From Lepidostoma basale (Eukaryota > Arthropoda > Insecta > Trichoptera > Lepidostomatidae), in contig JAHDVF020001252.1 of assembly GCA_022606425.2 (NCBI GenBank), positions 62,001-126,000 of the forward strand: DNA of 64,000 nucleotides, written 5' to 3'. The first letter of the stretch is position 1, and each line of letters starts with the position of its first letter. The translations under genes and the position numbers were made by a program. The notes below the pieces were generated by a model, which saw only the letters and a program-made list of their open reading frames with translations, was not told the origin of the DNA and searched no databases. Of this stretch, positions 51,605-63,140 are shown in pieces.

Positions 51605-52320
51605 ACACGCAGACACGCGAATGTGGTAAATCTGTATATGATAGAGTAACAAATGCAAATATAAAAAGTATTTGCAGTGCGAATGAAAAAGTTATAAACA
51701 AAATAATGAATTGGTCATTAAGATGGTTCAGACACATGGAAAGAAATACGTCTATGCAACAAAATATTGAATGTTTGAATCTGCAACATTAACGTGCAAC
51801 ATTAGCGTGAGTTGTGGAAATCTGGAATAAGTAGATGAATTTGTATAATTTGTATGTTAACAAAGGATGGGCGAGTGGAGAAGGATATCGAAAGAAGGGT
51901 TGGGAAAGGCAACAAAGCGAATGGTGCACTTAAAGCACATACCTAACTAACTAAACATCACGCCATTTCCCCGGAGGGGTAGGCAGAGAGGATGGATCGC
52001 CACAATGCTCTGTCCTGGCATACCTCTCGGGCCTCCTATACATTCATACATCGTACCATGCACGCACCCCAATGTGGCCGCCTTTTAGTAATTGATTAAT
52101 TTGGTCATGCCATGTTTTCCTCGGTCGTCCTCGGTTTCTTTTTCCACTTAAAGTACTTCGAAAACAAAAGCCTATCCAAAAAAGCTAAAATGGCAGTGCT
52201 GAAGGGTGTTTTTGTGCCAACCCTTATGTACGGAAGTGAATCAAGAAACTGGCAAAAAAATTATGAATGTAGAATAAATGCAGTAAAAATGAGTTCTCTT
52301 AGACGAATGTATGGAAAATC
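51605..52320. mobile_element. Mosaic of three RTE-1 fragments
   Basis: Sense 51610-51915 ('CGKSVYDRVTNANIKS', then 'KDGRVEKDIERRVGKGNK'-like order reversed relative to the normal ORF). Antisense 51943-52140 (ACATCACGCCATTTCCCCGG). Sense 52155-52320 ('SKKAKMAVLKGVFVPTLMYG'). The segment order implies rearrangement. Confidence 0.75.
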
Positions 52321-52424
52321 AGGATGTTGGCATCATCAGGTGTTACAAAAAACAGTAAAAATGAGTTCTCTTAGACGAATGTATGGAAAATCAGGATGTT
52401 GGCATCATCAGGTGTTACAAAAAA
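52281..52424 (+). repeat. 72-bp perfect tandem duplication
   Basis: CAGTAAAAATGAGTTCTCTT starts at 52281 and again at 52353. Each unit joins RTE-1 coding sequence ('RRMYGKSG') to an F2 end (GTTGGCATCATCAGGTGTTA). The two units look identical, so the duplication is young. Confidence 0.9.
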
Positions 52425-52895
52425 CTTTCTTTTTGTAACACCTGACGATGCCAACATCTCGGTGAATAAAAATAAATTTGTGATATTATAAATTTTAACA
52501 GTAATAATGTTGAAGTATTATAGTGTTTCGGCCAAAACAATGGACTATTTGAAAAAAGAATGATATAGAAAGTATATGTTAATGATTTAAACGAAAAATA
52601 GAGAAAGAGGAAAACGTTGCGAAATGAAATCAATCAAATATTTATTTTCGTCACGTACGGAATCGGAGTAATAGACGTGCGTGCATCGACACGATTATTG
52701 GATATTGAGGAATCAAATCCCCTAAGGGCGCGAAACAAACAAAAAAGTGGTGTAATAACAAATTACACAAGAATTAGGAATTATTCGTTTGGACATATTG
52801 AACGCATGGATTAAGAAAGACAGGAAAATGAAATAAACATTAATGATGTGAATGAAATATGGAGTCGAAAACCGAGAGAGAAAGAATGATTGAAT
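52425..52895 (+). mobile_element. F2 fragment and degenerate RTE-1 piece
   Basis: 52431-52480 inverted F2 end (AACACCTGACGATGCCAACA). 52560-52880 RTE-1 with GAAAGAGGAAAACGTTGCG and CGGAGTAATAGACGTGCGTG; many stops. Confidence 0.6.
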
Positions 52896-53400
52896 GTTAC
52901 ATATAGTCGGTTCTACTACATGGCTGCGAAACCTGGACTCTGAAAGTGAATTTAAAGAACCGGTTGGAAGCGTTCGAGATGTGGATATACCGCAGAATGC
53001 TCGCTATACCATTAACCGATAGGGTCAGTAATGCAGACGTACTACAGAGAGCCAAAGCCAATAGAGATTGGTTTTCGAGTGTGAAAATTAGAACGGTCTC
53101 TTATTTGGGTCATGTGCTAAGGGGAGAAAAATACAACCTTCTTCGACTGATATTAATGAGTATAGTGGAGGAACATCGGGGAGTTGGTAGAAGGCAGCTG
53201 TCCTGGCTGCGGAACATCAAAGAGTGGACAAGAATAATAAGAGTTCAGAACCTGTTCCAAATGGCGCAGGATAGAGATGCGTTCGCTGCAGTGATCGCCA
53301 ACGTTGGGGAGACCTGACGCGGCACCGAAAGAAGAAGATGGAGTCGAAAAACACATGGCATAATCCAATTAATCAAATGTTTAAAGGTCGGCCATTTTAC
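52895..53400 (+). mobile_element. RTE-like LINE ORF end, second family, good copy
   Basis: Open frame 'NRLEAFEMWIYRRMLAIPLT', 'RTVSYLGHVLRGEKYNLLRL', 'GRRQLSWLRNIKEWTRIIRV', ending 'AAVIANVGET' at 53317, then AAGAAGAAG. Sister of 43390-44065 without its frameshift. 53333-53400 is an RTE-1 scrap. Confidence 0.9.
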
Positions 53401-53915
53401 TAGTATAATATAAGTCAGAATAACCTACGCCGATCTCTAAAATAATATTCCATCCATTTCACTTAGTTATTGTTATCAAGAAAATCGCAATTACTTGATC
53501 AAAGAGGGATAGTCTCTCCTTGTAATTGGAAAATGGTGATGGAAAATCAATATTACCTCCCGATTGATTACAGAGGAAAGAATTTTTCATTTCCACACGT
53601 GTAATCGATCACCAAATGTCACATTTGTAAACGGTATACACACAAAGGGAGGTAATATTAAACCGTTCATTGCGACAGGAATGCATTATTCAGTTTCAAT
53701 CTTTCTATTTACATAGTGATCCGGTTTGAATCTGAGCCGCGATTCCAATGTTCAATTTAACTATTTGTTCAATTGAAGTGATGGGGAAAATCGAACGAGA
53801 CAGACTGATAAAAAAAATCTTCGATTTAGCTTCTAACTATATCACCATTCCCAAACAGAAATAATGGACCACCACAAAGTTTTATCTTGACATACCTCTC
53901 TAATCTTTTTATTAA
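53400..53915. other. Non-repetitive-looking block
   Basis: Higher complexity than its surroundings, with AATATTACCTCCC (53549) and GGGAGGTAATATTA (53647) as a spaced inverted pair. No ORF of note. 53870-53900 is an RTE-1 scrap. Confidence 0.3.
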
Positions 53916-53919
53916 ATTA

Positions 53920-54240
53920 TTGCGACAGCTTGTTTGTAACACCTATGATTTCAACATAGGATGACGAAACAGCTGTCGCGACAATTTCATAGAAATTAAA
54001 TAAATCAATTGTGATATTATGAAAGTGTTCCAAATTAAACAGTAAACATTATTCGCTCACTTAATAATAACTTCGGTATTTAAAAGGCTACGCGTTCATT
54101 CTGGCCTTTTTACATCATATTTAATGACGTCCTAGCAAGGTAGTTCCGAAAGTTGATTTTTACCATTGATTCTTGCCATATTTAATGATGTCATAGCCAG
54201 CGCAATATGTTATTCTAATAAAATATAATAAAACTGCTAT
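53920..54240. repeat. F2 half copy and F1 scrap
   Basis: F2: GTAACACCTATGATTTCAAC and GACGAAACAGCTGTCGCGAC (53936-53980). F1: TTCTAATAAAATATAATAAA (54213). Confidence 0.6.
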
Positions 54241-54344
54241 ATATCATAAGTTTCAAGCAATAGTTACCATTTCATATAGAGAATTTGTGACGAAGCCATT
54301 TCTTAGTGGTTTGACATATTGAACAATAAAATTAGACAATTTTT

Positions 54345-54510
54345 CAGTTAGTTCCACTTTATTTGAGTTACTAACGGCAACCGGTTTCACTCTGTAGCGA
54401 GGTGCCTCAGGGCTATAAACAAACAGTTTGTGTTTAGCATTGAGGAGGCTCGCTATATAGTGAAACCTGTTGGCCCTACTGATTCAAATAAAGTGGTTTA
54501 TACTAAGTAA
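54345..54510. repeat. Foldback element, CCGGTTTCAC type
   Basis: Arms TTCCACTTTATTTGAGTTAC, GCAACCGGTTTCAC and, inverted, GTGAAACCTGTTGGCC, ATTCAAATAAAGTGGTTTA. Loop AGCGAGG/CCTC. Confidence 0.65.
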
Positions 54511-54639
54511 AAAGGGGCTTAATTTTATATTTAATATGGAGTTTTACATATTTTTTTAGAATAACAATAAATCAAAATTCATAGTATTATATTCTTTAGG
54601 CGTACATACTTGCGGTAAAACGTTATACTAGATTATATC

Positions 54640-54905
54640 ATAACTTTATTTTATGTATCACAATTGTATTTTATTTTACGCGACAGCTGTTTCGTCACTC
54701 TATGTTGACATTATCTTGTGTTACAATAAAATATCAAATGTTGAATTTTCGTGATTTTTCGAACTTTTAAATGGAGGTTCGAAAAATCACGAAAATTTAA
54801 CATTTGATATATTATTATAACACCTAATGATGTCAACATAGCTTGACGAAATAGCTGTCGCGTAAAATAAAATGCAATTGTGATACATAAAATAAAGTTA
54901 TTTAA
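54640..54905. repeat. F2 foldback, complete palindrome
   Basis: About 260 bp. Left arm AACTTTATTTTATGTATCAC, GCGACAGCTGTTTCGTC, ATGTTGACAT, AATATCAAATGTTGAATTTT; right arm is its complement to TGATACATAAAATAAAGTTA. Reference copy for the F2 family in this window. Confidence 0.9.
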
Positions 54906-54919
54906 TTTACAGTTAAAAA

Positions 54920-55310
54920 TTTTAAGGTATTATAGTGTTTCGGCCAAAACAATGGACTATATTATTTCAAATGCTGTTATGAGGAAGAAATTCAGCGCGG
55001 AAGAAAGCATTATGAACAATATTATAAAAGGATCATTACGTTGGTTTAGATGTATGGAGCACACGGTTGAAGAAAGAATGGTTAAAAAAGTATATGTTTA
55101 CGATATGAATGGAGTACGGACTCGTGGAAGACATGGTGTGACCAAGTTAACCGAATTTTAAAGATCGGCAATGTTAGAAGTCGGAACAATCGACGTGCAT
55201 GTAAGACTCCCAATATTGATGTAGTGGAAACTTAAGAGGTGTCAGAATTTAGTAGTGTGGAGGTCAATTCTCTCCGCCTACCCATCCAGGGAAACGGCAT
55301 AATGCTGTTG
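54920..55310 (+). mobile_element. RTE-1 LINE fragment, sense
   Basis: 'ESIMNNIIKGSLRWFRCMEH' and 'RMVKKVYVYDMNGVRTRGR' codons, then a frameshift and a tail CTCTCCGCCTACCCATCCAG. Confidence 0.8.
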
Positions 55311-55369
55311 TTGTTGCAGTTTTAAAACTGTATTGAATGTTAATCCATTATGATTTGGAATAGAAATAT

Positions 55370-55565
55370 GAACACTATTTAATTAAATTTTATTTATAAA
55401 ATATTTTTACAGGAAAAAATACTACCCACAACATGTTTTGGAAGTTACCTCCTCCATCATTTTGTATAAATATCATATATAACTGATATATTATATATTT
55501 ACACCTGAGGATGGAATATTTTTATTCTGTAAAAATATTTAATAAACAAACAATCAAACAAACAA
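55370..55565. repeat. F4 foldback copy
   Basis: AAAATATTTTTACAGGAAAA, ACAACATGTTTTGGAAGTTA, CCTCCTCCATCATT; inverted ACACCTGAGGATGG and TTCTGTAAAAATATTT. Confidence 0.6.
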
Positions 55566-55569
55566 AAAA

Positions 55570-55765
55570 AAACATATTTTTAACCATTCTTTTTCCATCC
55601 ATGCGCTCCATATGTCCTAACCAAAACAGCAATCCTATTATTATTTTGTTCATAATACCTTCTTCCGCTCTACATTTCTTTCTTATTTAAGCATTTGAGA
55701 CAGTTTACAGACAAATCACTCATCTTAGCACCAGCATTTATTCCTTACAGTTCTTTCATACACTA
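55570..55765 (-). mobile_element. RTE-1 fragment, antisense
   Basis: TTTTTAACCATTCTTTTTCC, CCATATGTCCTAACC and TTCATAATACCTTCTTCCGC follow the complement of the RTE-1 ORF. Confidence 0.7.
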
Positions 55766-55959
55766 TTTAATAAATTAAAGTGAATCAAACGGTATTATAC
55801 TCTTTTCTCTCTTTGGGACTCTACTACGTGTTAATATAATGCTAATTAATGATAAAGTGTGATGTAAACAAGTTATATAACATCACATATGTATAATAGT
55901 GATTCATCGATTAGTTCAACGATAATTAAAACTGTTACATATTTCCCAACACTAAGTAC

Positions 55960-56103
55960 TCAACAGAGCGTTGTCTGCTGTCTAGGTATACCATACACAT
56001 CATGTACTCTGTCCAACACTAACGCTTTCCGAAGCTCCAGTATTCCCGACGCCCCTTCGAGGGCAGACGTCTCCGTCGCGGCGCTATTCGCTAAAAGCTC
56101 GAA
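55960..56103 (-). other. GC-rich island with a short minus-strand frame
   Basis: Frame of about 47 codons without an ATG start: 'ATETSALEGASGILELRKAL' then 'VLDRVHDVYGIPRQQTTLC' and a stop. A TATAAAAG motif lies upstream on the same strand (56148). Its composition differs from its surroundings. It may be a relic exon or the 5' end of an unknown element. Confidence 0.25.
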
Positions 56104-56394
56104 TCAGAAGCTCCGCAAACTACACGAATCGCGATGTTTACTTTTATACGTATTGAAATTAAATCTTTAAAAATTTAATATCAGTTTTAAATCTCTTGAG
56201 AACACTTACGCATCTAAGGGTGAAATTGAAGTTGAATAAAAAAACAATTAATTAAACGAAGTTTTAACAAACGCAAATCTTTTTTTGCGGTGATTAATTA
56301 TATAAGTGGGTCCTGTTAAACATTTGGTAAGTCCTTTATATATTTTTTCATATTTTTATCTTTTTATTATGTATTTTCTTAATGTTCAACTTTA

Positions 56395-56890
56395 AAACAC
56401 TGTTATAATATCACAAGTTATCAATTTACTGAGTGTCGCGACAGCTGTATCGCCAACCGATGTTGGCATCATCCGGTGTTACAATAAACTTATGTTAAAA
56501 TTTGTCTTACATGGTCATAAAGAAATAGGTGGAATGGGGAATGCTGTAATTACATAAAGCGTGCGCTTAACCCAACCAAGACAGGTCATAAGTTCTGTAA
56601 ACACCTTGATCAACCATATTCAGTTTCCAGTTTGCATCTTCGTCTCTATTGAGATACAATTGAATTTCATAAACTAATGTTACATATGAAAAGACTTACT
56701 ATTTACAGGGCAAAAAACTCATTCGTGTTTTGCCCTATAATTAAAGTCTTTTCATTTGTAACTTTAGTTTATTGTAACACCTGATGATACCAACATCGGT
56801 TGGAGAAACAACTGTCGCGACACTCAGTATAGAAAAAGAAATTCTGATATTATAACAGTGTTTTCAATTTTTTAAAGTTTCGGCCAAAAC
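56395..56890. repeat. F2 foldback with an F3 half inserted
   Basis: F2 ends at 56405-56500 (GTCGCGACAGCTGTATCGCC) and 56765-56870 (GGAGAAACAACTGTCGCGAC). F3 half at 56515-56662 (GTAATTACATAAAGCGTGCG to CTTCGTCTCTATTGAGATAC). A separate small hairpin (GAAAAGACTTAC...GTCTTTTC) lies at 56688-56750. Confidence 0.75.
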
Positions 56891-57074
56891 AATGGACTAT
56901 GTATTTTCTTATAATAAGCATATTTTATTGTTTACATTAGACATATTTTTTTAAATAAATTTTATATATGATTTACAATTTTCTATTTATTTCTTCTTTT
57001 AAACAATGACGTAAAGCTTTATATTTAATATTAATGAAAACCACCGTTTAGTAAAAGTTTTTAGTTTATTTATC

Positions 57075-57250
57075 TAACTAACTAACCATCACGCCGTATC
57101 TATGAAGGGGTAAGAAGAACCAATGGACCGCCACACTGTTCATTTCTGACATACTTATCTCGCTTTCTCGACATTCATACACCGTGTCAAGCACTCGCAT
57201 CGATTTTTCTCCACTCCGACTCCTTACGTGGTCGACATTCAATATTTGTA
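57075..57250 (-). mobile_element. RTE-1 3' end, antisense
   Basis: CTAACTAACCATCACGCCGT, then CATACACCGTGTCAAGCACT and GTGGTCGACATTCAATATTT. Confidence 0.8.
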
Positions 57251-57264
57251 TTTTAAATCATTAT

Positions 57265-57490
57265 AATAATATGAATGAAAACGTCTATTTTCTAGAAGTT
57301 TTATTTTTATTCTACGGGTAAAACGTTTTCGCCTTTGCATTATCAAAGGAGTTTTACACTTTTATTCAAGAAACAATTGAAAAGGAGTGACTTGTTTCGC
57401 CTTTTTATAGTATCATTGAATGTGTTATTCATTGCATTCAAATAATTTAGTAATATCAAAGAATGACCAAACATGTCACTTTTAAATATG
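57265..57490. repeat. F1 foldback copy, rearranged
   Basis: ATGAAAACGTCTATTTTCTA, ACGTTTTCGCCTTTGCATTA, inverted GACCAAACATGTCACTTTTA. Confidence 0.6.
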
Positions 57491-57654
57491 ATAAAACTTG
57501 TTTTAGTCATTTTTAAAAACCAAAGTTTTAAATTTATAATAACATAATATTACTTTCACATTAACACGGGAAGAGTTTTTTTTTTTTAATCATTGAAATT
57601 TGTTTTTTTTATTAATATTTTTATATTTTTTATGCAAAGTTATTATAAATTAAT

Positions 57655-57875
57655 TAATATAAATGAAAACGCCTGTCTTTTATGAAGTTTTTTTTATGGA
57701 ATCACATGTTTCGCCCTTCTAAGGCATTATCAAAGGTGACATTGATAATGCCTTAGAAGGGCGAAACATGTCATTCCATAAAAAAACTTAATAAAACTCT
57801 TAGAAGACAGACGTTTTCATTTATATTAATTATTTAATATGAAGTTTTACATCATTGTTTAAGAAACAATAAGTA
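57655..57875. repeat. F1 foldback copy, near perfect
   Basis: AATGAAAACGCCTGTCTTTT, ATGTTTCGCCCTTCTAAGGC, then CTTAGAAGGGCGAAACATGT and a complementary arm, closing AAGTTTTACATCATTGTTTA. Confidence 0.9.
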
Positions 57876-58014
57876 CAACTTATTATTAGTAAAAAGTCAC
57901 CACAATATAAACCCTGTTACGAATGATAAATGGTTATTTGAAATTAAAACATGGGTTATTAAGCGAATGAATTACATATTAACTAAACCTTATTAACGCT
58001 GTTATTAGTCCGCT

Positions 58015-58215
58015 TTTATTTAAAAAATACATTATTTTAACAAAATAATTTCAATCACAACGTATTTCGGAGGTGACCTCCATCCCCAAGTGTAAATACA
58101 TTTATATTACACAACAGTTTACATATTTATATAACACTTGAGGGTAGAGGTCACTTCCGAAATTATGTTATGATTGATATTTTTATTGTTTAAAACTATT
58201 TTATGAATAAAATGG
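58015..58215. repeat. F4 foldback, good copy
   Basis: TCAATCACAACGTATTTCGG, AGGTGACCTCCATCCCCAAG; inverted CTTGAGGGTAGAGGTCACTT, CCGAAATTATGTTATGATTG. Confidence 0.8.
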
Positions 58216-58589
58216 AATAAAAACACTTTTGTTTATTCTATTCCAAAGATATTATAAGGTTTCTATATTAAGAAACAATTATATTCAATATAAAAATTGT
58301 GTATGAAGAGTTCGCACTTTATAAGATAGAGTTCAATAGTTTGAATGAGAGTGAATTTTTTAAATATTTAAATTATCTAATAAATTTAATAATACGTCTG
58401 ATTAAATAATTTCCGGTTGATTGCTTTAGCGACCAACCAATTAGCATCAAATCGTATCTTCCTAATTGGAATTTCATACATTTGATTACCCGTCGTTGCT
58501 GGTCCACCCAGCATCTAGCATAAAACACACGATTAAAACATCAATGAACAAATTAATACTATAAACAATTTGTTAACAATATTAGTCAT

Positions 58590-58815
58590 AATTAAAACGA
58601 ATAAACTCATCTGTTTATTATAAGTTTTTTTGTACAATATTTCATGGAAATGACATGTTTCGCCTTTGTAAGTAAAACATGTTCAATGCCTTAGCGAGGC
58701 GAAACATGGCATTACTATAAAATATAATAAAACTTCTAGAAAAGAAACAACGTATTCGTTCGTATAAATTATTTTAATATGAAATTTTACATCAATGTTC
58801 AAAAAGCAATAAATA
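58590..58815. repeat. F1 foldback copy
   Basis: GGAAATGACATGTTTCGCCT, then GCCTTAGCGAGGCGAAACAT, TAAAATATAATAAAACTTCT, closing TTTTACATCAATGTTCAAAA. Confidence 0.85.
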
Positions 58816-58979
58816 AATATTAGTAATTCAAATTAATATGTTTTGTTTTATATACTCGTATGATGCTTGGCAGCTTTTGGATATTTTTATTATTATTTGT
58901 ATATTCAATGACCGTATGTTTAGTAATTTATTATATTTTTATAATACGTGTTTTCATTTTAAAAAAATCCTTACTATAC

Positions 58980-59205
58980 ATATAATTACTACAAATGAAA
59001 ACGTCTGTTTTCTAGAAGTTTTATTACATTTTTAAAGAATTACATAATTCGCCTTGCAAAAGCATTTTCAAATGTTTCATTTGATAATGCCTTAGCATGG
59101 CGAAAAAGTAACTCCCATCAAATATAATAACACTTCTAGAAATCCATATTTATTATTTAATATGGAGTTCTTTATCACTGTTATAGAAACAATAAATATA
59201 TATTA
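58980..59205. repeat. F1 foldback copy
   Basis: AACGTCTGTTTTCTAGAAGT, ATAATTCGCCTTGCAAAAGC, then GCCTTAGCATGGCGAAAAAG and TCAAATATAATAACACTTCT. Confidence 0.85.
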
Positions 59206-59209
59206 AGTT

Positions 59210-59880
59210 TTATTCTAATGGTTGTTCTAGTTTCGACCGGTTTCGATATCTCACTGCTATAATCTATATGACCAAAAGGTAGATCAGGTGACGTCAGACA
59301 CCCAGATGACGTTATTAATTCATTTAACAAATTTAAAAACAATTGATATTTAAAAAAAGTTTTATAAAGCTTTAAACGTAAGTAATGTTAATGCTTTGAA
59401 ATGTATGCATGTCCAAAGTAGGGAAGAAAATGTATTGGGTTTGAACTGGAGTAAGTACTCTCTGACAAAGTAGGAAGCGATAAGAGTATTGACGGGCAAT
59501 AAACTCGCCGTTCACTGCAATTTATTTTGTACTTGCAACACTTTATATTTATACGACTCTTGTGTGCTCTGTTAATAAATTACATCGCCATATACTCGTA
59601 TACACTCGTAAAATACATTCATGCTTCAATGCTTTAATTTTGAAAACGAAATTAAACCCGAAAATCAATTAATTATCTTCTTGAATGCGACTAACTGCAA
59701 CGAAATCAATCGCTGCATATATTAAATGTACGGCCGTCTAAAACACAATAAAAACATATAACCTGACTGTGGAGAACAAATCAATAGAACGGGTGATCAC
59801 CTTTCTTAGGCATAGACCTGCTTGGATAGCTAATCTATGTAACGAAATATAAGCCCAAGTCAACAAGGCAGCTGAAATTT
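59210..59880. other. Intergenic sequence, no gene seen
   Basis: 59225-59300 has CGACCGGTTTCGATATCTCA and an ATCAGGTGACGTCAGACACC block, a possible foldback end. The remainder shows nothing recognised. Confidence 0.3.
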
Positions 59881-60180
59881 CTGGTTCTCTAAATTGTCGT
59901 CTCTTCTTCTTAGACATATCTCCACTGATGGATGCAGGCTTCTTCAAACAGTTTACATTTTCCTCTATCATGTGCGCCTCTCGTCCTCTCGTCTTCTCGT
60001 CCTCTTGTCCTCTCATCCTCTTATTCTCTCGTTTACCTTCTTCCCCCGACTAGAATTATTTCGTCAGTCCAACTTTTTTGGGATCGACCGATGCCTGTTT
60101 TTCCTTCCCGTGGTCTCCACGTCAAGACTCTGGGTGATTATTTATATCTATGCAATGACTGGATCTATCAAATGATTGAA
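59880..60180 (-). mobile_element. RTE-like LINE fragment, antisense
   Basis: CTTCTTCTTAGACATATCTC, CTGATGGATGCAGGCTTCTT and CGTGGTCTCCACGTCAAGAC parallel the complement of RTE-like ORF ends at 24300 and 41960. Low-complexity CTCGTCCTCTCG run inside. Confidence 0.5.
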
Positions 60181-60500
60181 AGTGCCACGATGGGATTTCC
60201 AGAACGATGGGACTCTGCTAGAAGTTAAATGTCTCTAAAAATGCCACGTTACATGACAACAGCAAGACTTCCAGTAAGTTCGACTCCCTGGCGTCCTAGA
60301 GTCTTCGTGGTCCCGCAAGTCCCAGGCAATGTGATCACTGACCTTACCATCAGGGTCATAGCAGGCAAAGAGAGGGCGTATGGTGTATTTTCGGTGCCAC
60401 AAAACCGAGACCCACCAGCTATGGGAAGCTAACCCCTACATTAAGAGTAAGATGAGGATTTACATAGCTTGACCAGAGACGGAGTGATGGTTAGTTAGTT
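60180..60500 (+). other. GC-richer unidentified block ending in an RTE-1-like tail
   Basis: A 67-codon frame at 60229-60432 has no known motif. The block ends GAGTGATGGTTAGTTAGTTA (60481-60500), the RTE-1 terminus, so it could be another sequence carrying that tail. Confidence 0.3.
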
Positions 60501-60639
60501 AACTAAAGTTAAAGTGAAATAATTTATCGAGTACACTTAAATCCAAAGTTAGCAATATGAACCACCAATGGGCGATTGCTATCGCTTGGAAAGTAATCAA
60601 GTGCTAGAAGAGAAGCTCAGATGCTTTTGAAAATCTAGC

Positions 60640-61230
60640 TGAATCTGGCATTCAGTTATGCTATGTCAGATCACCTGACTTTGGCGACCACTGTGGCGAA
60701 TTCTTTCTCGCCACAGCCATTTCCGGAAGTTTCTTAAAAACCGGAAAATACCGATCAACCTGAAACGAAAAGTGTATGAAGCCTGCGTTCTGCCAGTTGG
60801 TACTTATGGTCTTGAAACTGTTACATTGTCCAAACAAAGTGCCGAGAAACTACGAGTGACCTAAAGAGCCATGGAAAGAGTCATGTTAGTAATAAGTCAG
60901 AAACGATACGGTACGAGAAAAAACAAAGGTCACTGACATCATCCACCGGGTGGCGACTCTAAAATGGCAATGGGCAGGTCATGTAGCCAGAAGCTCAGAT
61001 GAAAAGTGGACAATAAGACTGCTGACTTGGAGATCGTGGACGGCGAAGAGAAGTGTAGGACGACCGCAACTACGGTGGAAGGATGATCTGAACAGACACG
61101 TTGGAATAACCTGGATGCAGTCTGCACAGGACAGAGTGACAAGGAAGCGAATGGAGGAGGCCTTTGTCCAGGAGGAAGGATTTTATGAGTGAAGCTGCGT
61201 CCTATAACAGCTTCGAGTAAGCGGTGGGTA
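60640..61230 (+). mobile_element. RTE-like LINE ORF end and 3' UTR
   Basis: 'KRKVYEACVLPVGTYGLETV' with later stops, then an open piece 'ATLKWQWAGHVARSSDEKWT', 'RSVGRPQLRWKDDLNRHVGI', 'FVQEEGFYE' stop at 61192. The 3' UTR CCTATAACAGCTTCGAGTAA, GCGGTGGGTATATATAAAA is the reference for the target of the Transib-like insertion at 8483. Confidence 0.85.
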
Positions 61231-61784
61231 TATATAAAAAAAAGATCCAATGCTTTCGAAATTTTAACTGAGTCTGACAACATATTTATAGTTGTCTATT
61301 GAACCGAAATCATTATATTTCATATCCATTCGATAACCATTACGGGCGATTAAACAATACAACATATCAAAGGGGACAATTTATCTCAAAAGGTTGGGAA
61401 CCTTTTGTGTACAACAATAATAAAAAAAATCTTCAGTTTCGTCAATTGACTCTCAAATAAGCAGAATAGAAATGCTTGCGACAAAGTATTTACTTTGAAA
61501 AATATTTAATGATAAGTCGAAAACGAAAATTGTGCTTTTTTTAAATGCTGTTTAATTATAGTATTCAAAGTTTGCTCATTTGAACCATTTCATAAAGCTA
61601 CTTTTTGTGAAAGGACTCTGTTTTTATATTTAATTTTATATTTTTATATTAAAATAAATAAAGAAAAATGTACAAATACACAATTTCGTTCATTCTGCAT
61701 ACAATAAAATTGATGCTGTAAAATGAAACAAATGAAATAGTAGAGGAGATAAAAAATATTTATTTAAATAAAAAAATTAAAACA

Positions 61785-62445
61785 CTAACTAACTAACTAA
61801 CCATCACGCCGTCTCCCCGAAAGGGTAGGCAGAAAAAATGGACTGTCACACTTTAACCGATGCGGCACTCGATCCTTCTCTTTTCGCCCCGCGGGAGACG
61901 CGGTGTGATGGGTTGCGAACCTCATCGCCACCAATAGGCATCTCCCGCGCACACTTTAATCGTAAAACATCCACTAAATAAATCTAAAACAAATAATATA
62001 ATATAAAATACAATGATATAAAATAAAATAACACAATAAAAAAAATTTAACATATAATATTATTTTTAGATGGTGCACATTATCTATCGTCTATTTTACA
62101 CTGTCCTTTTAATTGATGTCCCACGTATCCACCGTTTTTTTAGCTGTAATTAGGCACTTAAAACAAACCGACACCAGCAAAAACTTTAAAATAATATTGA
62201 AATCAAATTGTCATTGGAACAAATGAAAAATTTATTTTTACATCTGTCAAAATTATTTATATAAACGAAAAAACTTGTATAATTTTAACATCAAAACACT
62301 ACAAACGTATTACGTGTCACAATTAACAATTATGAAGTGCGGCAACAATCAAATTGACCAAAACAATTCACTTATACACGAAATATCTTCAAATTTACGG
62401 GAGCACCACTTTTCAAAATCAGAACCAGTAACCAGTTAAAAAAAA
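61785..62445 (-). mobile_element. Non-autonomous RTE-tailed element, long copy
   Basis: Minus orientation: (CTAA)n and ACCATCACGCCGTCTCCCC at the 3' tail (61785-61850), then CTTCTCTTTTCGCCCCGCGG, CATCTCCCGCGCACACTT, CACGTATCCACCGTTTTTTT, CAAATTTACGGGAGCACCAC at the 5' side. About 660 bp matching 29817-30530; no ORF. Confidence 0.85.
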
Positions 62446-63140
62446 GAATGTTTTAAATTTTTTAAAACATTCGTTTTTTTTATTATTATTTGCATTAACT
62501 CATTATAACTATATATTCTTTTTTTGTTTAAACAACTGATAGCCTTTACTGACGACCTCTTTCAACATTATCATTATCTTCGTCAGGGTAATCACATAAG
62601 TATATTTTTTTTACATATGCATGAAGTTATTTTTTGATAATGGGAAAGTGATTAGCGAAAAAATGTTTACCTTCAAATAATCAATATCTAGGTAATGCAA
62701 ATCAATGTAATTAGGTGTGTTAGATACAAATAAATACAAATGCAGACAATCACAACAAATGGAAGGGAATACCAGCTAATATTGAATTACCTATCTTCGC
62801 TGGAAACAAATTAAGAATAGGGCTGAACGATAAATTAATATGATTACTTGGTTATTGTTCATGGCTTTCTTAATCTCTAGATCTTTTAAACCATATTTTT
62901 TCAGTATAATATTTTTATGAAAATATTTCGTGATATTTTATGTACCCATGCGAACAAAAGTTTCATGAATGATACTATACAAATAAGCCAAATTATTATT
63001 ATTATTCGCGCGCAATAGTAGTGAATAACACATTACAAGGCTTCTTCATACAAAAGTAGACAATCGGAGTAATTAAAACATATTTAACAAATTAGGAAGA
63101 TTCAATATAAGTAGGCAAGGGGTCTATGATGCAAAAAAAA
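62445..63140. other. No gene seen
   Basis: AT-rich. 62450-62490 has a short hairpin (AATGTTTTAAATTTTTTAAAACATT); 62545-62600 has an F5-like CTTCGTCAGGGTAAT; 63110-63155 repeats the block at 37170. Confidence 0.4.
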
